Origin: Pseudogracilibacillus sp037892545
GTDB lineage: Bacteria > Bacillota > Bacilli > Bacillales > Amphibacillaceae
Assembly: GCF_037892545.1 (NCBI RefSeq)
Contig: NZ_JBBKBG010000003.1
Coordinates: forward strand, 1-64,000
Direction: 5' to 3'
DNA: 64,000 nt
In this document: one piece after another, positions 26,369 through 35,083 of the stretch
How the letters are laid out: every line of letters starts with the position of its first letter
How positions within the stretch are numbered: the stretch's first letter is position 1
Made by a program: the position numbers and the translations under genes
The notes under the pieces: generated by a model
What the model was told of the DNA's origin: nothing
Databases searched by the model: none
Seen by the model: the letters and a program-made list of their open reading frames with translations, nothing else

Positions 26369-26438
26369 GTATATCTTACCCTCATTTATATTATAGTTCG
26401 TTTCGCTTTTTATCATACCATACTTAAAAACAACAAAT

Positions 26439-26464
26439 AAAGCGTTTAAAATTATAAACGCTTT
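26439..26464 (-). terminator. Terminator overlapping the end of spmB
   Basis: A perfect 10-bp stem AAAGCGTTTA / TAAACGCTTT includes the last bases of spmB with its stop codon and is followed by a moderately T-rich tail (ATTTGTTGTTTTT). Confidence 0.75.
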
Positions 26465-26987
26465 ACATCAATAGTAATTTCACAATGATTATGGAAACAA
26501 TGACACTAACAAAATCTGCCAGAAGCCCAACTTTCATCGCATATTTCATTTTTTTAATTTGGACCGCACCGAAGTAGACAGTTAAAATATACAATGTCGT
26601 ATCTGTACTTCCTTGCATCGTTGCAACAAGTCGTCCAATAAAGGAATCTGGTCCATAGACTTTCGTTAACTCGGTCATCATAGCTAAAGAAGCCGTACCT
26701 GAAATTGGTCTTACGATTGCCAAAGGTACAATTTCTGCAGGAACACCAAAAAATGCTAACACCGGAACAAATAACTGGATAAATGCATCTAACGCACCCG
26801 ATTCTCGTAATATAGAAATCGATACAAACATTCCTAATAAATAAGGTAAAATGGATATCGCAATATCGATTCCTTCTTTGCCACCTTCGACAAACCATTC
26901 ATATGCTGGAGCGCGTTTAAAGGTTGCATAACTTAATATACATAAAATGAGCATTGGCATGATCCATAAGCTAATAGTTTGGATCAT
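26463..26987 (-). CDS. spmB: Spore maturation protein B
   Basis: SpmB with SpmA is needed for proper dehydration of the spore core. The 174-residue protein is a multi-pass membrane protein with the nucleoside-recognition (Gate) domain pattern; conserved segments include SILPYLLGMFVSISILRESGALD and VRPISGTASLAMMTEL. Its start overlaps the spmA stop by 4 bases. Confidence 0.95.
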   Translation of the reverse strand: MIQTISLWIMPMLILCILSYATFKRAPAYEWFVEGGKEGIDIAISILPYLLGMFVSISILRESGALDAFIQLFVPVLAFFGVPAEIVPLAIVRPISGTASLAMMTELTKVYGPDSFIGRLVATMQGSTDTTLYILTVYFGAVQIKKMKYAMKVGLLADFVSVIVSIIIVKLLLM

Positions 26988-27583
26988 TCTTTCCAGCCCC
27001 CATTTCTCTTTATATCTCTATGATAAAAATATCTGTCAAAAAGAATCGCACAAATAACACTAACGAAAGAGGAAATAATCGTTGTTATGACAATATCAGT
27101 TGGACTAACAGAGCCATATTGCATTCTAATTGCTATCACCGTCGTTGGTATAAGGGTAAAACTCGATGTATTAATCGCTAAAAATGTAATCATAGAACGT
27201 GTTGCCTCTCCATCTTTACTATCTTTTTTCATTTCTTGCATTGCTTTTATTCCTAATGGGGTGGCAGCATTTCCTAAACCAAACATATTAGCAATAACAT
27301 TAGAAACGATATAACCGAGGGCAACATTATTATGTCGTAAATCAGGAAATAATCTTTTTAAGAAAGGCGTTAATAATTTCGTTATTTGTTGCAATAAGCC
27401 TACTTCTTGTGCAATTTTCATCATCCCTAACCAAAAAACTAAAATACTCAATAGCTGAATGGTTAATGTGACACTCTCTGCTGCACTCGTCAAAATAACT
27501 TCATTCACTTCTTCCATGGTGCCATGTATCATCGCATATACAATTCCAATGATTGCCATTAATGCCCAAATCAGATGGATCAT
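26984..27583 (-). CDS. spmA: Spore maturation protein A
   Basis: SpmA is the partner of SpmB. The 199-residue product has five or so helices and the segment SNVIANMFGLGNAATPLGIKAMQEM typical of the family. I set the start at the ATG at 27583, which overlaps the dacB stop (ATGA) and follows GGTGGTGG; a GTG three codons earlier is less likely. The order dacB-spmA-spmB is that of the B. subtilis operon. Confidence 0.95.
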   Translation of the reverse strand: MIHLIWALMAIIGIVYAMIHGTMEEVNEVILTSAAESVTLTIQLLSILVFWLGMMKIAQEVGLLQQITKLLTPFLKRLFPDLRHNNVALGYIVSNVIANMFGLGNAATPLGIKAMQEMKKDSKDGEATRSMITFLAINTSSFTLIPTTVIAIRMQYGSVSPTDIVITTIISSFVSVICAILFDRYFYHRDIKRNGGWKE

Positions 27584-28656
27584 TTCCACCACCGGAAAAA
27601 CCAGTCTTTAAGTTTTATGTAAAATGTTTCTTTTTCATTTTCTTTTTCCTCCAGTGGAATCGTCTGAATGATTTCTTCCTTCGTATAAAATTGAGCATAT
27701 GGTTTTTTCCCTTCATTTGTTTTTTTCCAAATTACTTTCATTTGAAGTGCATCTTTTTCATTTTGCTGTAAGGGATAGACAACATCCTCACGCACATAAA
27801 AATGGAGCTGTTCCTCTTCGTTTTGAATCGTAAACCACCCTTTTTTCATTAATGTAAAGATAGAATAAGTGGAAAACGCCGTTTCAAACATCATCATATG
27901 ATCTTTCCAATCATCTGGAGCATTTAATGTGACAGCGATTAGTGTCATCTTGTTTTTTTTTGCGGTCGATACTAATGTTCTACCAGATCGTTTTGTAAAC
28001 CCCGTTTTACCTCCTGTACTTGCATCATACATTCCATGTAATAATTGATTTTTATTCATGTAAGGATAATCTTTTTCTTTTGGTTTATATTTTTTCGTTT
28101 CCGAAATTTGTTGGAATTGTTCATGTTTAATTGCTTCTCTCATTAAAAGTGCCATGTCATATGCTGTTGAATAATGATCTGTTTCATCTAATCCATGTGG
28201 ATTTTTAAAATGAGTGTTGGTCATGCCAATTTTTTCCGCTTTTTCATTCATCATGGATACAAACCCTTCCTCACTTCCACCAATATGTTCCGCAATAGCT
28301 ATACTCGCATCATTACCTGACCGTAACATTAACCCATATAACAATGATTCTAACGTCATTTCTTCCCCTTTCTTTAAATAAAGGGAGGAGCCATGAATTT
28401 GCTCAGCATTTTCACTGATTACGACAAGGTCATCCAATTGACCATGTTCAATCGCAATTAAAGCCGTCATAATTTTTGTAATACTTGCGATTGGCTTCTT
28501 CACATTGGCATCTTTTTCATATAAAACTTTCCCAGATTCACTCTCCATGACAATTGCATGTTCGGCAGATAAAGTAAATGTCTCATTCGTTGCTAGTCCA
28601 CTAGTCGGAAATAAAAAAATAACGATAAAAATCGATACAAATAAAAAAATGCGCAT
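27580..28656 (-). CDS. dacB: D-alanyl-D-alanine carboxypeptidase DacB (spore cortex)
   Basis: This penicillin-binding protein (PBP5*) trims peptide cross-links in the spore cortex. From the ATG at 28656 it has 358 residues: a signal peptide ending near GLA, and the S11-family motifs SITK (active-site Ser), SGN in LRSGNDAS and KTG in GGKTGFT, followed by the beta-rich C-terminal domain. AGGAGG precedes both this ATG and a GTG one codon upstream. Mother-cell (SigE) expression is expected. Confidence 0.95.
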   Translation of the reverse strand: MRIFLFVSIFIVIFLFPTSGLATNETFTLSAEHAIVMESESGKVLYEKDANVKKPIASITKIMTALIAIEHGQLDDLVVISENAEQIHGSSLYLKKGEEMTLESLLYGLMLRSGNDASIAIAEHIGGSEEGFVSMMNEKAEKIGMTNTHFKNPHGLDETDHYSTAYDMALLMREAIKHEQFQQISETKKYKPKEKDYPYMNKNQLLHGMYDASTGGKTGFTKRSGRTLVSTAKKNKMTLIAVTLNAPDDWKDHMMMFETAFSTYSIFTLMKKGWFTIQNEEEQLHFYVREDVVYPLQQNEKDALQMKVIWKKTNEGKKPYAQFYTKEEIIQTIPLEEKENEKETFYIKLKDWFFRWWK

Positions 28657-28728
28657 CACATATAGTCCTCCTGCTTCCATCTGGAATACTATATATTATG
28701 CGCACATATTGCTTATATGAATGTATCT

Positions 28729-29307
28729 TTAAAATGGCTCTTCCTTTAATGAATCAAAAAACAAATTTTTCTCTTCATCGAGTAATTGTTCATCAATGTT
28801 TTCTGGTAATGGTGGTAAAGCATCTAATGTAGAAAGACCAAAATATGTTAAAAATTCTTTCGTCGTTCCATACATTTTCGGACGGCCTATGGAATCTTTT
28901 CGCCCAACTTCTTCAATAAATGATCTTGCAAGTAAAGTTTGCACAGCATAGTCACTATTCACACCACGAATTTCTTCCATTTCGATTTTTGTAATTGGTT
29001 GTTTATACGCAATGATTGCTAACGTTTCTAAAACAGCTTGTGACATTCTAGATTTTCGTGGGTTTTGTAACATTTTTTTATAATAATCATTATGTTCTGG
29101 CTTCGTTGTCAGATGATAGACGTTATTTGATTGCATGATGGTAATACCTCTTTGTTCATGCTCATAATCATACATTAATTCTTCGATGATATGAAGGACT
29201 ACCTCTTTAGACATTTGTGTAATTTTTGCAAGTTGTTGAACCGTCATCCCTTCATCACCACTAGCAAAAAGTAATCCTTCTATAATACCTTTCATTTTTA
29301 ATGTCAA
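28729..29307 (-). CDS. scpB: Chromosome segregation and condensation protein ScpB
   Basis: ScpB is the winged-helix kite subunit of the SMC condensin complex. The 192-residue product has the typical ASGDEGMTVQQLAKI N-terminus and the QPITKIEMEEIRGVNSD..VQTLL.R.FIEEVGRKD..GRP..YGTT core. The start is a TTG at 29307 preceded by GGAGG at 8 bases. It is 3 bases after scpA, with which it is certainly co-transcribed. Confidence 0.97.
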   Translation of the reverse strand: MTLKMKGIIEGLLFASGDEGMTVQQLAKITQMSKEVVLHIIEELMYDYEHEQRGITIMQSNNVYHLTTKPEHNDYYKKMLQNPRKSRMSQAVLETLAIIAYKQPITKIEMEEIRGVNSDYAVQTLLARSFIEEVGRKDSIGRPKMYGTTKEFLTYFGLSTLDALPPLPENIDEQLLDEEKNLFFDSLKEEPF

Positions 29308-29310
29308 AAT

Positions 29311-30042
29311 TTATTCCTCCATTTTATGTACATAAATTGGCTGAAAATGGGCTGTTTGTGTACAATGTATTTTACCGTTTTTTAATAATTGTAAAATGGC
29401 AAGAAATGTCGATACGATATGTTGCTTACTTGGAATCGAAAATAAATCATCAAATAAAACAGGTTCTTTCCCCTTCTGTAAGATAGCTTCTATTTCCATC
29501 ATTCTCTCTTCTACAGAAATTTCTACTCGATTAATCGTTGTATCAAGTGGTGCTCGTAATTTTTTTCTTTTAAACACCTTTTGTAGTGCTCCAATCATAT
29601 CGAAGAGAGAAACATCTACATAATTTTCTACTTTATCTAAAACCTCATCTGAAAAGGAGAATGGTGGCCTCGTATATATTTCATTTTCTTGAAGCTCCTG
29701 TTCTTGAAGATGGTTTGCTGCTTCTTTAAATTTTCGATATTCGATTAGTCGTAGCATCAATTGTTCACGTGGATCTTCTTCATATGTATCCTCATATTCA
29801 GGTTCATGTTTTGGAAGTAGCATCGCACTTTTCATCTCAATGAGTGTGGCAGCCATTACTAAATATTCACTCGCGATATTTAATTCGATTGTTTGCATTG
29901 TATGAATATATTGTAAATACTGATCGGTAATTTCTGCTACAGGTATATCATAAATATCAATTTCTAATTCATTAATTAAATGCAACAATAAATCTAATGG
30001 TCCTTCAAATTCCGGTAATTTTACCTCATATGTTCGATTCAT
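29311..30042 (-). CDS. scpA: Segregation and condensation protein ScpA
   Basis: ScpA is the kleisin of the SMC complex. From the ATG at 30042 (site AAGGAG) the 243-residue protein begins MNRTYEVKLPEFEGPLDLLL and shows the kleisin N-terminal block IYDIPVAEITDQYLQYI, an acidic middle and a C-terminal winged helix ending near VHKMEE. The ATG at 30069 is less likely because it has no good site. Confidence 0.97.
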   Translation of the reverse strand: MNRTYEVKLPEFEGPLDLLLHLINELEIDIYDIPVAEITDQYLQYIHTMQTIELNIASEYLVMAATLIEMKSAMLLPKHEPEYEDTYEEDPREQLMLRLIEYRKFKEAANHLQEQELQENEIYTRPPFSFSDEVLDKVENYVDVSLFDMIGALQKVFKRKKLRAPLDTTINRVEISVEERMMEIEAILQKGKEPVLFDDLFSIPSKQHIVSTFLAILQLLKNGKIHCTQTAHFQPIYVHKMEE

Positions 30043-30104
30043 TATAAACTCCTTCAATCGTTCATTCATATTCTATTATAATATGAAAACACACATTTGC
30101 CTAT

Positions 30105-30132
30105 ACACCTTTACACCATCATACATACGTTA
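30105..30132 (+). promoter_or_regulatory. SigK-type promoter of the YjcZ-like gene
   Basis: On the plus strand AC, 17 bases, then CATACGTTA matches the SigK -35/-10 pattern (AC-N16/17-CATAnnnTA). It lies 40 bases before the small gene, leaving room for a short leader. Confidence 0.45.
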
Positions 30133-30171
30133 TTATTGAAAATAAAATTCAGTGAAAAGGAGAGATCATTC

Positions 30172-30276
30172 GTGGGTCATTCATATGAAGGTGGATATCG
30201 TAGATTCGGTGGTGGATATGCACTTATTTTAGTGTTATTCATCTTACTCGTTATCGTTGGTGCAGCTTGGTTATAA
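30172..30276 (+). CDS. YjcZ-family sporulation microprotein, 34 residues
   Basis: This short gene encodes MGHSYEGGYRRFGGGYALI and then a hydrophobic helix LVLFILLVIVGAAWL at the C-terminus. A Gly/Tyr-rich head followed by a FxLIVVLFILLIIVGA-like helix is the pattern of YjcZ-family small sporulation proteins. The start is a GTG with AAGGAGAG eight bases upstream. It is on the opposite strand from scpA and ribT, has its own SigK-like promoter and a strong terminator, all of which support a real gene. It should be a membrane-inserted peptide made late in the mother cell; function unknown. Confidence 0.82.
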   Translation: MGHSYEGGYRRFGGGYALILVLFILLVIVGAAWL

Positions 30277-30301
30277 AACAAATATAAATAGTTTTTGTAA
30301 A

Positions 30302-30348
30302 AAAGGCTAAGATGATAACGAAAAAAATCGTTATCCATCTTAGCCTTT
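30302..30348. terminator. Bidirectional terminator between the microprotein gene and ribT
   Basis: AAAGGCTAAGATG-A-TAACGA pairs with TCGTTA-TC-CATCTTAGCCTTT around a poly-A/T loop. T-rich runs follow on both strands, so it can end both converging transcripts. Confidence 0.88.
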
Positions 30349-30351
30349 CTT

Positions 30352-30723
30352 TTATTCTTCTTCCTCTTCTGTATCTGTACATTTATGGAAAAAATCATTC
30401 GTTAGTTCATTCGAACAAATGTCGTATTTTTCCCCGTACATTTCTTTTACCGCTTCAATCATTTTTCGGCCAATGCCCATATTTCTATATGATGGATTTA
30501 CTGATATATGTTGAACGACAACACTTAATTCATCCTCTATTTTAAAACCAATCGCACCTACAATATCATCTTCTTCTTTCCATAAATACAAATGCCAATT
30601 TTCATGTTCCATATAGTTACGCATCGTTTGCTGTAACATACGAACATCATCTTTTTCAATCGGCATAAAGGAAAGCAAACCCATTGCAATTTTTTCTTGG
30701 TTTTGTTTATAACGAATTAACAT
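30352..30723 (-). CDS. ribT: RibT, GNAT-family acetyltransferase
   Basis: RibT is a GNAT acetyltransferase found at the end of the riboflavin operon in B. subtilis; its acceptor is not established. The 123-residue protein matches closely in length and in blocks KIAMGLLSFMP.EKD, LWKEEDDIVGAIG, HISVNPSYRNMGIG (acetyl-CoA loop) and ELTNDFFHKC; the end is acidic. Here no ribDEAH genes accompany it: its upstream neighbour is a membrane protease gene 104 bases away. Confidence 0.9.
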   Translation of the reverse strand: MLIRYKQNQEKIAMGLLSFMPIEKDDVRMLQQTMRNYMEHENWHLYLWKEEDDIVGAIGFKIEDELSVVVQHISVNPSYRNMGIGRKMIEAVKEMYGEKYDICSNELTNDFFHKCTDTEEEEE

Positions 30724-30827
30724 TCAAAAACCCCTCATCAACTTTCCATGTTATGTGTAACATTTTTATTTAGATTATATTATACACATTATGTTTAATA
30801 TGTTCTACTTTCAACCCAACCATGATG

Positions 30828-31277
30828 TTAAAAAAATAATCTATATATCGTATATCCATCTGATTGTTTCTGTCCAATTTTAAATGGAATTAAATTGACA
30901 AAAAATAACCAGAAATTAAATAACATACATAATTGAATACCTAAATGTTCATAAAAAAACAGATCAATGATAAAGAAAATAAATGCGACAATTCCATTAA
31001 AGACAGGACCCATCAGTGTTATAACTACTTTTTCTTTCGATGTAAAAGGTTGGTCTCTAACGGTCGCTGTTGCATAATGGAATAAAAATAACCGACGAAT
31101 AATTATATGGAATTGGGCTTCATCTTTTTCATAAAGTTTTTTCCCTGTTCCAATTGATAACTGTATTTTTGTCGCCTTCATCCTTACCGCACCAAACATA
31201 TGCCCAAGTTCATGAATGAGCAAACTAAATGGTGCAACAAAAAATATTAAAAAAATAAAGTATAGAACGTATATCAT
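30828..31277 (-). CDS. Small M50-family membrane metalloprotease
   Basis: The 149-residue product has the zinc-binding motif HELGH in the first hydrophobic segment (LLIHELGHMFG, residues about 22-32) and a late NLIPFKIGQKQSDGYTIYRL segment resembling the third zinc ligand Asp-Gly motif of site-2 proteases. It has about four helices and no PDZ or CBS domain, so it is a minimal form. Substrate unknown. It follows ppiB by 9 bases and is likely co-transcribed with it. Confidence 0.78.
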   Translation of the reverse strand: MIYVLYFIFLIFFVAPFSLLIHELGHMFGAVRMKATKIQLSIGTGKKLYEKDEAQFHIIIRRLFLFHYATATVRDQPFTSKEKVVITLMGPVFNGIVAFIFFIIDLFFYEHLGIQLCMLFNFWLFFVNLIPFKIGQKQSDGYTIYRLFF

Positions 31278-31286
31278 ATGTTGACC

Positions 31287-31718
31287 TTAATCGTTAATAA
31301 CGATTTTTTGCATTACATCTCCATTTTGCATGTTTTTTGCAAACTCGATGCCTGAAGTAACTTGACCAAATACGGTGTGTACCCCATCTAAATGTGGTTG
31401 TGGTTCATGTACGATGAAAAATTGTGATCCACCTGTATCACGACCAGCATGTGCCATGGATAAAGCACCTTCTACATGTTTATGTGGATTTCCTTCTGTT
31501 TCACATTTAATAGTATATCCTGGACCACCTGTACCATTCCCATTTGGGCAGCCACCTTGGCTAACAAAACCAGGGATCACACGGTGAAAAGTTAAACCAT
31601 CATAAAAATTATCATTCGCAAGGGTAACAAAGTTTTCAACTGTTCCTGGAGCCTCTTCTTCAAATAAATTAAATTCAATTTTGTTTCCATCTTCTAATAA
31701 AATATATCCTGTTTTCAT
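31287..31718 (-). CDS. ppiB: Peptidyl-prolyl cis-trans isomerase (cyclophilin) PpiB
   Basis: This cytoplasmic cyclophilin has 143 residues, the same as B. subtilis PpiB, with core motifs FHRVIPGFVSQGG, GTGGPGYTIKCE, GALSMAHAGRDTGGSQFFI and HLDGVHTVFGQV. The active-site Arg, Phe and His residues are all present. It lies between lysA and a small protease gene. Confidence 0.97.
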   Translation of the reverse strand: MKTGYILLEDGNKIEFNLFEEEAPGTVENFVTLANDNFYDGLTFHRVIPGFVSQGGCPNGNGTGGPGYTIKCETEGNPHKHVEGALSMAHAGRDTGGSQFFIVHEPQPHLDGVHTVFGQVTSGIEFAKNMQNGDVMQKIVIND

Positions 31719-31773
31719 GCTTTTATTCTCCCTTTTTCATAAAGTTCATTGTATATTTTACACTAGTTATCTA

Positions 31774-33096
31774 TTATGTTCCAGTCGAAACGCTAGATAC
31801 ATATGGTAAATCATGATCAATTAGATCGTCTAAACTCTCTCTTTTCACCACTAATTGTGCTTGTCCATTTTCTACAAATACGATGGCCGGTTTTTCAAAT
31901 CGGTTATAATTGCTTGCCATCGAATAACCGTATGCACCAGTGGAAAATATCGCTAATATATCTTTATGTTCTACTTTTGGTAACTCGATATCCCAAATTA
32001 ACATATCTCCTGACTCACAACATTTACCCGCAACTGAAACGGTTTCTTGACCTTTTTCTGTCGCTTTATTTGCAAGAATCCCATCATATTTCGCCTCATA
32101 TAATGCTGGACGAATATTATCTGCCATCCCACCATCAACAGAGATGTATTTACGGACATTTGGAATGTTTTTCATCGAACCAACAGTGTATAGGGTCGTT
32201 CCTGCTTCTCCAACGATGGAGCGACCTGGTTCAATCCAAATTTCCGGCATCGGAATTTGCATCTCTTCTACATGTGACTGAATAGTGGTCACAATAGCTT
32301 TCACATACTGATTTAATGGCAATGGTTCATCATCTTCTGTATATCGAATCCCAAACCCTCCACCAACATTTAATACTTCTGGAATGAACTGATCTTGTTC
32401 ATACCATTGCTGTAGTAACTCAAATAACATATCTATTGCTAATGTAAAACTTTTCGTATTAAATATTTGTGAACCGATATGGCTATGAATACCTTTTAAA
32501 TGGATATGTTTATATTGTTTCACCAATTCATACGCTTCATTTATTTGATTATTTTGTAAATTGAAGCCAAATTTTGAATCTTCATTTCCAGTCATAATAT
32601 ATTGATGTGTTTCCGATTCAATCCCTGGTGTAACTCGAAATAAAATATCCATCGTTTTCTCTTTAGTTTGAAGAATTTGTTCCAACAATTCCATTTCATA
32701 AAAATTGTCTACAATAATACAACCGATATTTGCATCAATCGCCATCGTCAATTCTTCTACCGTTTTATTATTGCCATGAAAATGTATTTTTTCTGGAGGA
32801 AATCCCGCTTTTAATGCTGTATAAAGCTCTCCTCTTGAAACAACATCTAAACTTAACCCTTCTTCTTTCATGACTTGCACAATAGCAATAGTCGAGAAAG
32901 CTTTACTCGCATATGCAACTTGAGCTTGAACTCCTAACGCTTTAAATGTATCTACAAATCCGCGACATTGTTGACGAATTTTTTCAACGTCATATACATA
33001 CAGTGGTGTCCCATATTGTTCGGCTAATACTGTCGCGTCTACACCACCAATCATTAAATTTCCTGCTTCATTTATTGGATAAGAATGGTTGGCCAT
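31774..33096 (-). CDS. lysA: Diaminopimelate decarboxylase
   Basis: LysA is the PLP enzyme for the last step of lysine synthesis. The 440-residue protein has the PLP-lysine block VAYASKAFST near residue 60, HGNNKT, the glycine-rich NVGGGFGIRY and the C-terminal CESGDML with the substrate-contact cysteine of the partner subunit. It follows spoVAF, as in B. subtilis, where it is outside the SigG operon but adjacent. Confidence 0.97.
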   Translation of the reverse strand: MANHSYPINEAGNLMIGGVDATVLAEQYGTPLYVYDVEKIRQQCRGFVDTFKALGVQAQVAYASKAFSTIAIVQVMKEEGLSLDVVSRGELYTALKAGFPPEKIHFHGNNKTVEELTMAIDANIGCIIVDNFYEMELLEQILQTKEKTMDILFRVTPGIESETHQYIMTGNEDSKFGFNLQNNQINEAYELVKQYKHIHLKGIHSHIGSQIFNTKSFTLAIDMLFELLQQWYEQDQFIPEVLNVGGGFGIRYTEDDEPLPLNQYVKAIVTTIQSHVEEMQIPMPEIWIEPGRSIVGEAGTTLYTVGSMKNIPNVRKYISVDGGMADNIRPALYEAKYDGILANKATEKGQETVSVAGKCCESGDMLIWDIELPKVEHKDILAIFSTGAYGYSMASNYNRFEKPAIVFVENGQAQLVVKRESLDDLIDHDLPYVSSVSTGT

Positions 33097-33167
33097 TTTC
33101 CTTCAATCCTCCACATCCATTTCGTAAGATAAAAATAATGTACCATATTCAAGTGCAAAACTAAAGT

Positions 33168-34649
33168 TTAATTATCTTTCACACGTTGTCGAACGATATC
33201 TTTTGGATGGATGACAACCGGTCGTTCCTTAACTTTCTGAACTGGTACACGGACGATGAATTGCCAAAGTCCCCTTGGATGAAATGGAATTAAAGGCCAA
33301 AAATATGGTGTTCTTAATGTATTTAATTGAATTAAATACAAAATAGCAATCGTACTTGCCAGGACAAATCCAGTTGTCTTAAATAAAATCGTCATCAAAA
33401 CAATCCAAAATTTAATAAATTTATTTGCAACACTTAATTCATAACTCGGGGTAACGTAACTCCCAATCGTACTAATGGCTACATATAAAATGACTTCTGG
33501 AGTAAACAAACCAACCTTTACCGCTATATCTCCAATTAACACTGCAGCAATAAGCCCTAATGCAGTGGCTAACGGGGTTGGTGTATGGACAGCTGCCATT
33601 CGTAAAAATTCCACCCCAATATCTGCTACGATTATTTGGATATAGACGGGTATCGAGCTTTTTTCCTTCGGGCCGATGAAGGATAGAGCCTCAGGTAATA
33701 AGTTCGGATCTAATACAAACAACAACCATAAAGGTAATAAAAAAATAGATGCTAATACAGCAGTAATTCGAATCCATCTCGTAAACGTACCAACTGTTGG
33801 TGTCTGACGATACTCTTCCGCATGTTCTAAATGATCAAAATATGTCGTTGGTAAAATGATTACACTCGGAGATGTATCCACAATTAATACAACATAGCCT
33901 GATAAAATATGGTGTGCTGCTACATCTGGCCTTTCTGTAAACCGTACGAGTGGAAATGGGCTCCATTTTTTGTCAATCATTAACTCCACTAACGCTTTAT
34001 CCGCCATAACTAAATTATCGATATCAATATTATCAAGTAATTTTTCAATTTCTTCGATATAGAAATCATTCGCAATATTATCAATAAAACTAATACAAAC
34101 ATCCGTTTTAGAACGTTTTCCTACTTGTACAATTTTATTTCGTAAACGAGGGTCTTTAATTCTTCTACGCATGAGGCTACAATTTTCGATTATATTTTCG
34201 GTAAATCCATCTCTTGCTCCCCTAATAACTCTTTCTGTATCAGGCTCTTCTGGTTGTCTTCCAGCATAATTACGTACATCAATAATGAAAGCATCTTTTT
34301 CACCATCGATAAATATAATAATTAATCCTGCAAGTAATTGATCTGTAATATTTTGTAGTTTATTTTCTACCTCCACTTGCTGATTCACGAGCCTGTTTTT
34401 TGTTAGCTCAAAAATATCCACTTCTTCATTTTCATGGTCATTTAAATTAACTAATTCTTTTAATAAATGAACGATCACCGTATCATCAACAAGGCCGTTA
34501 ATATAGTATAGTTGCATTCGATTTTGTAATACGACAATTTCGCGATAATCGACATCAAAAGAAATGCCGACCCCAACTTCCTCTTTCATATATTGTGCAT
34601 TTTCATCTAGCTTTTTTGAGACGACTTGCAAGGATTTCTTCTGTTTCAT
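33168..34649 (-). CDS. spoVAF: Stage V sporulation protein AF
   Basis: SpoVAF is a GerA-type membrane protein of the spoVA operon, acting in spore germination. From the ATG at 34649 the protein has 493 residues, the B. subtilis length; the TTG further upstream would place the AAGGAG site inside the gene. It has a soluble N-terminal domain with GARDGFTENI, NCSLMRRRIKD, then about five helices and PTPLATALGLIAAVLIGD. It follows spoVAB by 23 bases, so AC, AD and AE are missing between them. Confidence 0.95.
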   Translation of the reverse strand: MKQKKSLQVVSKKLDENAQYMKEEVGVGISFDVDYREIVVLQNRMQLYYINGLVDDTVIVHLLKELVNLNDHENEEVDIFELTKNRLVNQQVEVENKLQNITDQLLAGLIIIFIDGEKDAFIIDVRNYAGRQPEEPDTERVIRGARDGFTENIIENCSLMRRRIKDPRLRNKIVQVGKRSKTDVCISFIDNIANDFYIEEIEKLLDNIDIDNLVMADKALVELMIDKKWSPFPLVRFTERPDVAAHHILSGYVVLIVDTSPSVIILPTTYFDHLEHAEEYRQTPTVGTFTRWIRITAVLASIFLLPLWLLFVLDPNLLPEALSFIGPKEKSSIPVYIQIIVADIGVEFLRMAAVHTPTPLATALGLIAAVLIGDIAVKVGLFTPEVILYVAISTIGSYVTPSYELSVANKFIKFWIVLMTILFKTTGFVLASTIAILYLIQLNTLRTPYFWPLIPFHPRGLWQFIVRVPVQKVKERPVVIHPKDIVRQRVKDN

Positions 34650-34672
34650 CACTCGATGCTCCTTCAATATAG

Positions 34673-35083
34673 TTAATCGATAAAATACATTGCTTGTAAG
34701 ATGACACCAATCATTTTTCCAAGTAAAATAGCATATAAAAATATAATAAAGTATTGCTTAATATGTAACGTACTTATCATTTTTGGAAAGACATTCATGA
34801 TTTCTAATAAGGCAGATGTAAGTATGCCATTAAAAATGCCATGAAAGAAGCCGACTAAAATGGAGCTAAATAATGGCATGGAGATGGAAGCCTCCGTAAA
34901 CGACATCCATGTCCCGATTAGAACGGAAATTAAAATAACAAATGATAATTTTTGCGATAAATTCGTCGTCGGAAAATAGGTGAAGATTCTCGGAAAAATG
35001 GTAAGCAACGTTAATATAGCAGCAAAAATTGCCCCAATTAATAAACCGCTTGAAAAGCCTATTAACCATTCGAGTATCATCAC
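34673..35083 (-). CDS. spoVAB: Stage V sporulation protein AB
   Basis: The 136-residue membrane protein has four hydrophobic segments and blocks recalling SpoVAB (GLLIGAIFAAILTLLTIFPR, LLEIMNVFPK and the IFLYAILLGKMIG end); length is close to the family (about 141). Its function in the spore inner membrane is unknown. It overlaps the spoVAA stop; either the GTG at 35083 or the ATG at 35080 may be the start. Confidence 0.88.
   Translation of the reverse strand: MMILEWLIGFSSGLLIGAIFAAILTLLTIFPRIFTYFPTTNLSQKLSFVILISVLIGTWMSFTEASISMPLFSSILVGFFHGIFNGILTSALLEIMNVFPKMISTLHIKQYFIIFLYAILLGKMIGVILQAMYFID

Noticed and set aside
26554..26898. 114-codon minus-strand frame inside spmB
   Set aside because: Wrong frame of spmB with Cys- and Arg-rich, non-membrane composition; shadow of a real gene.
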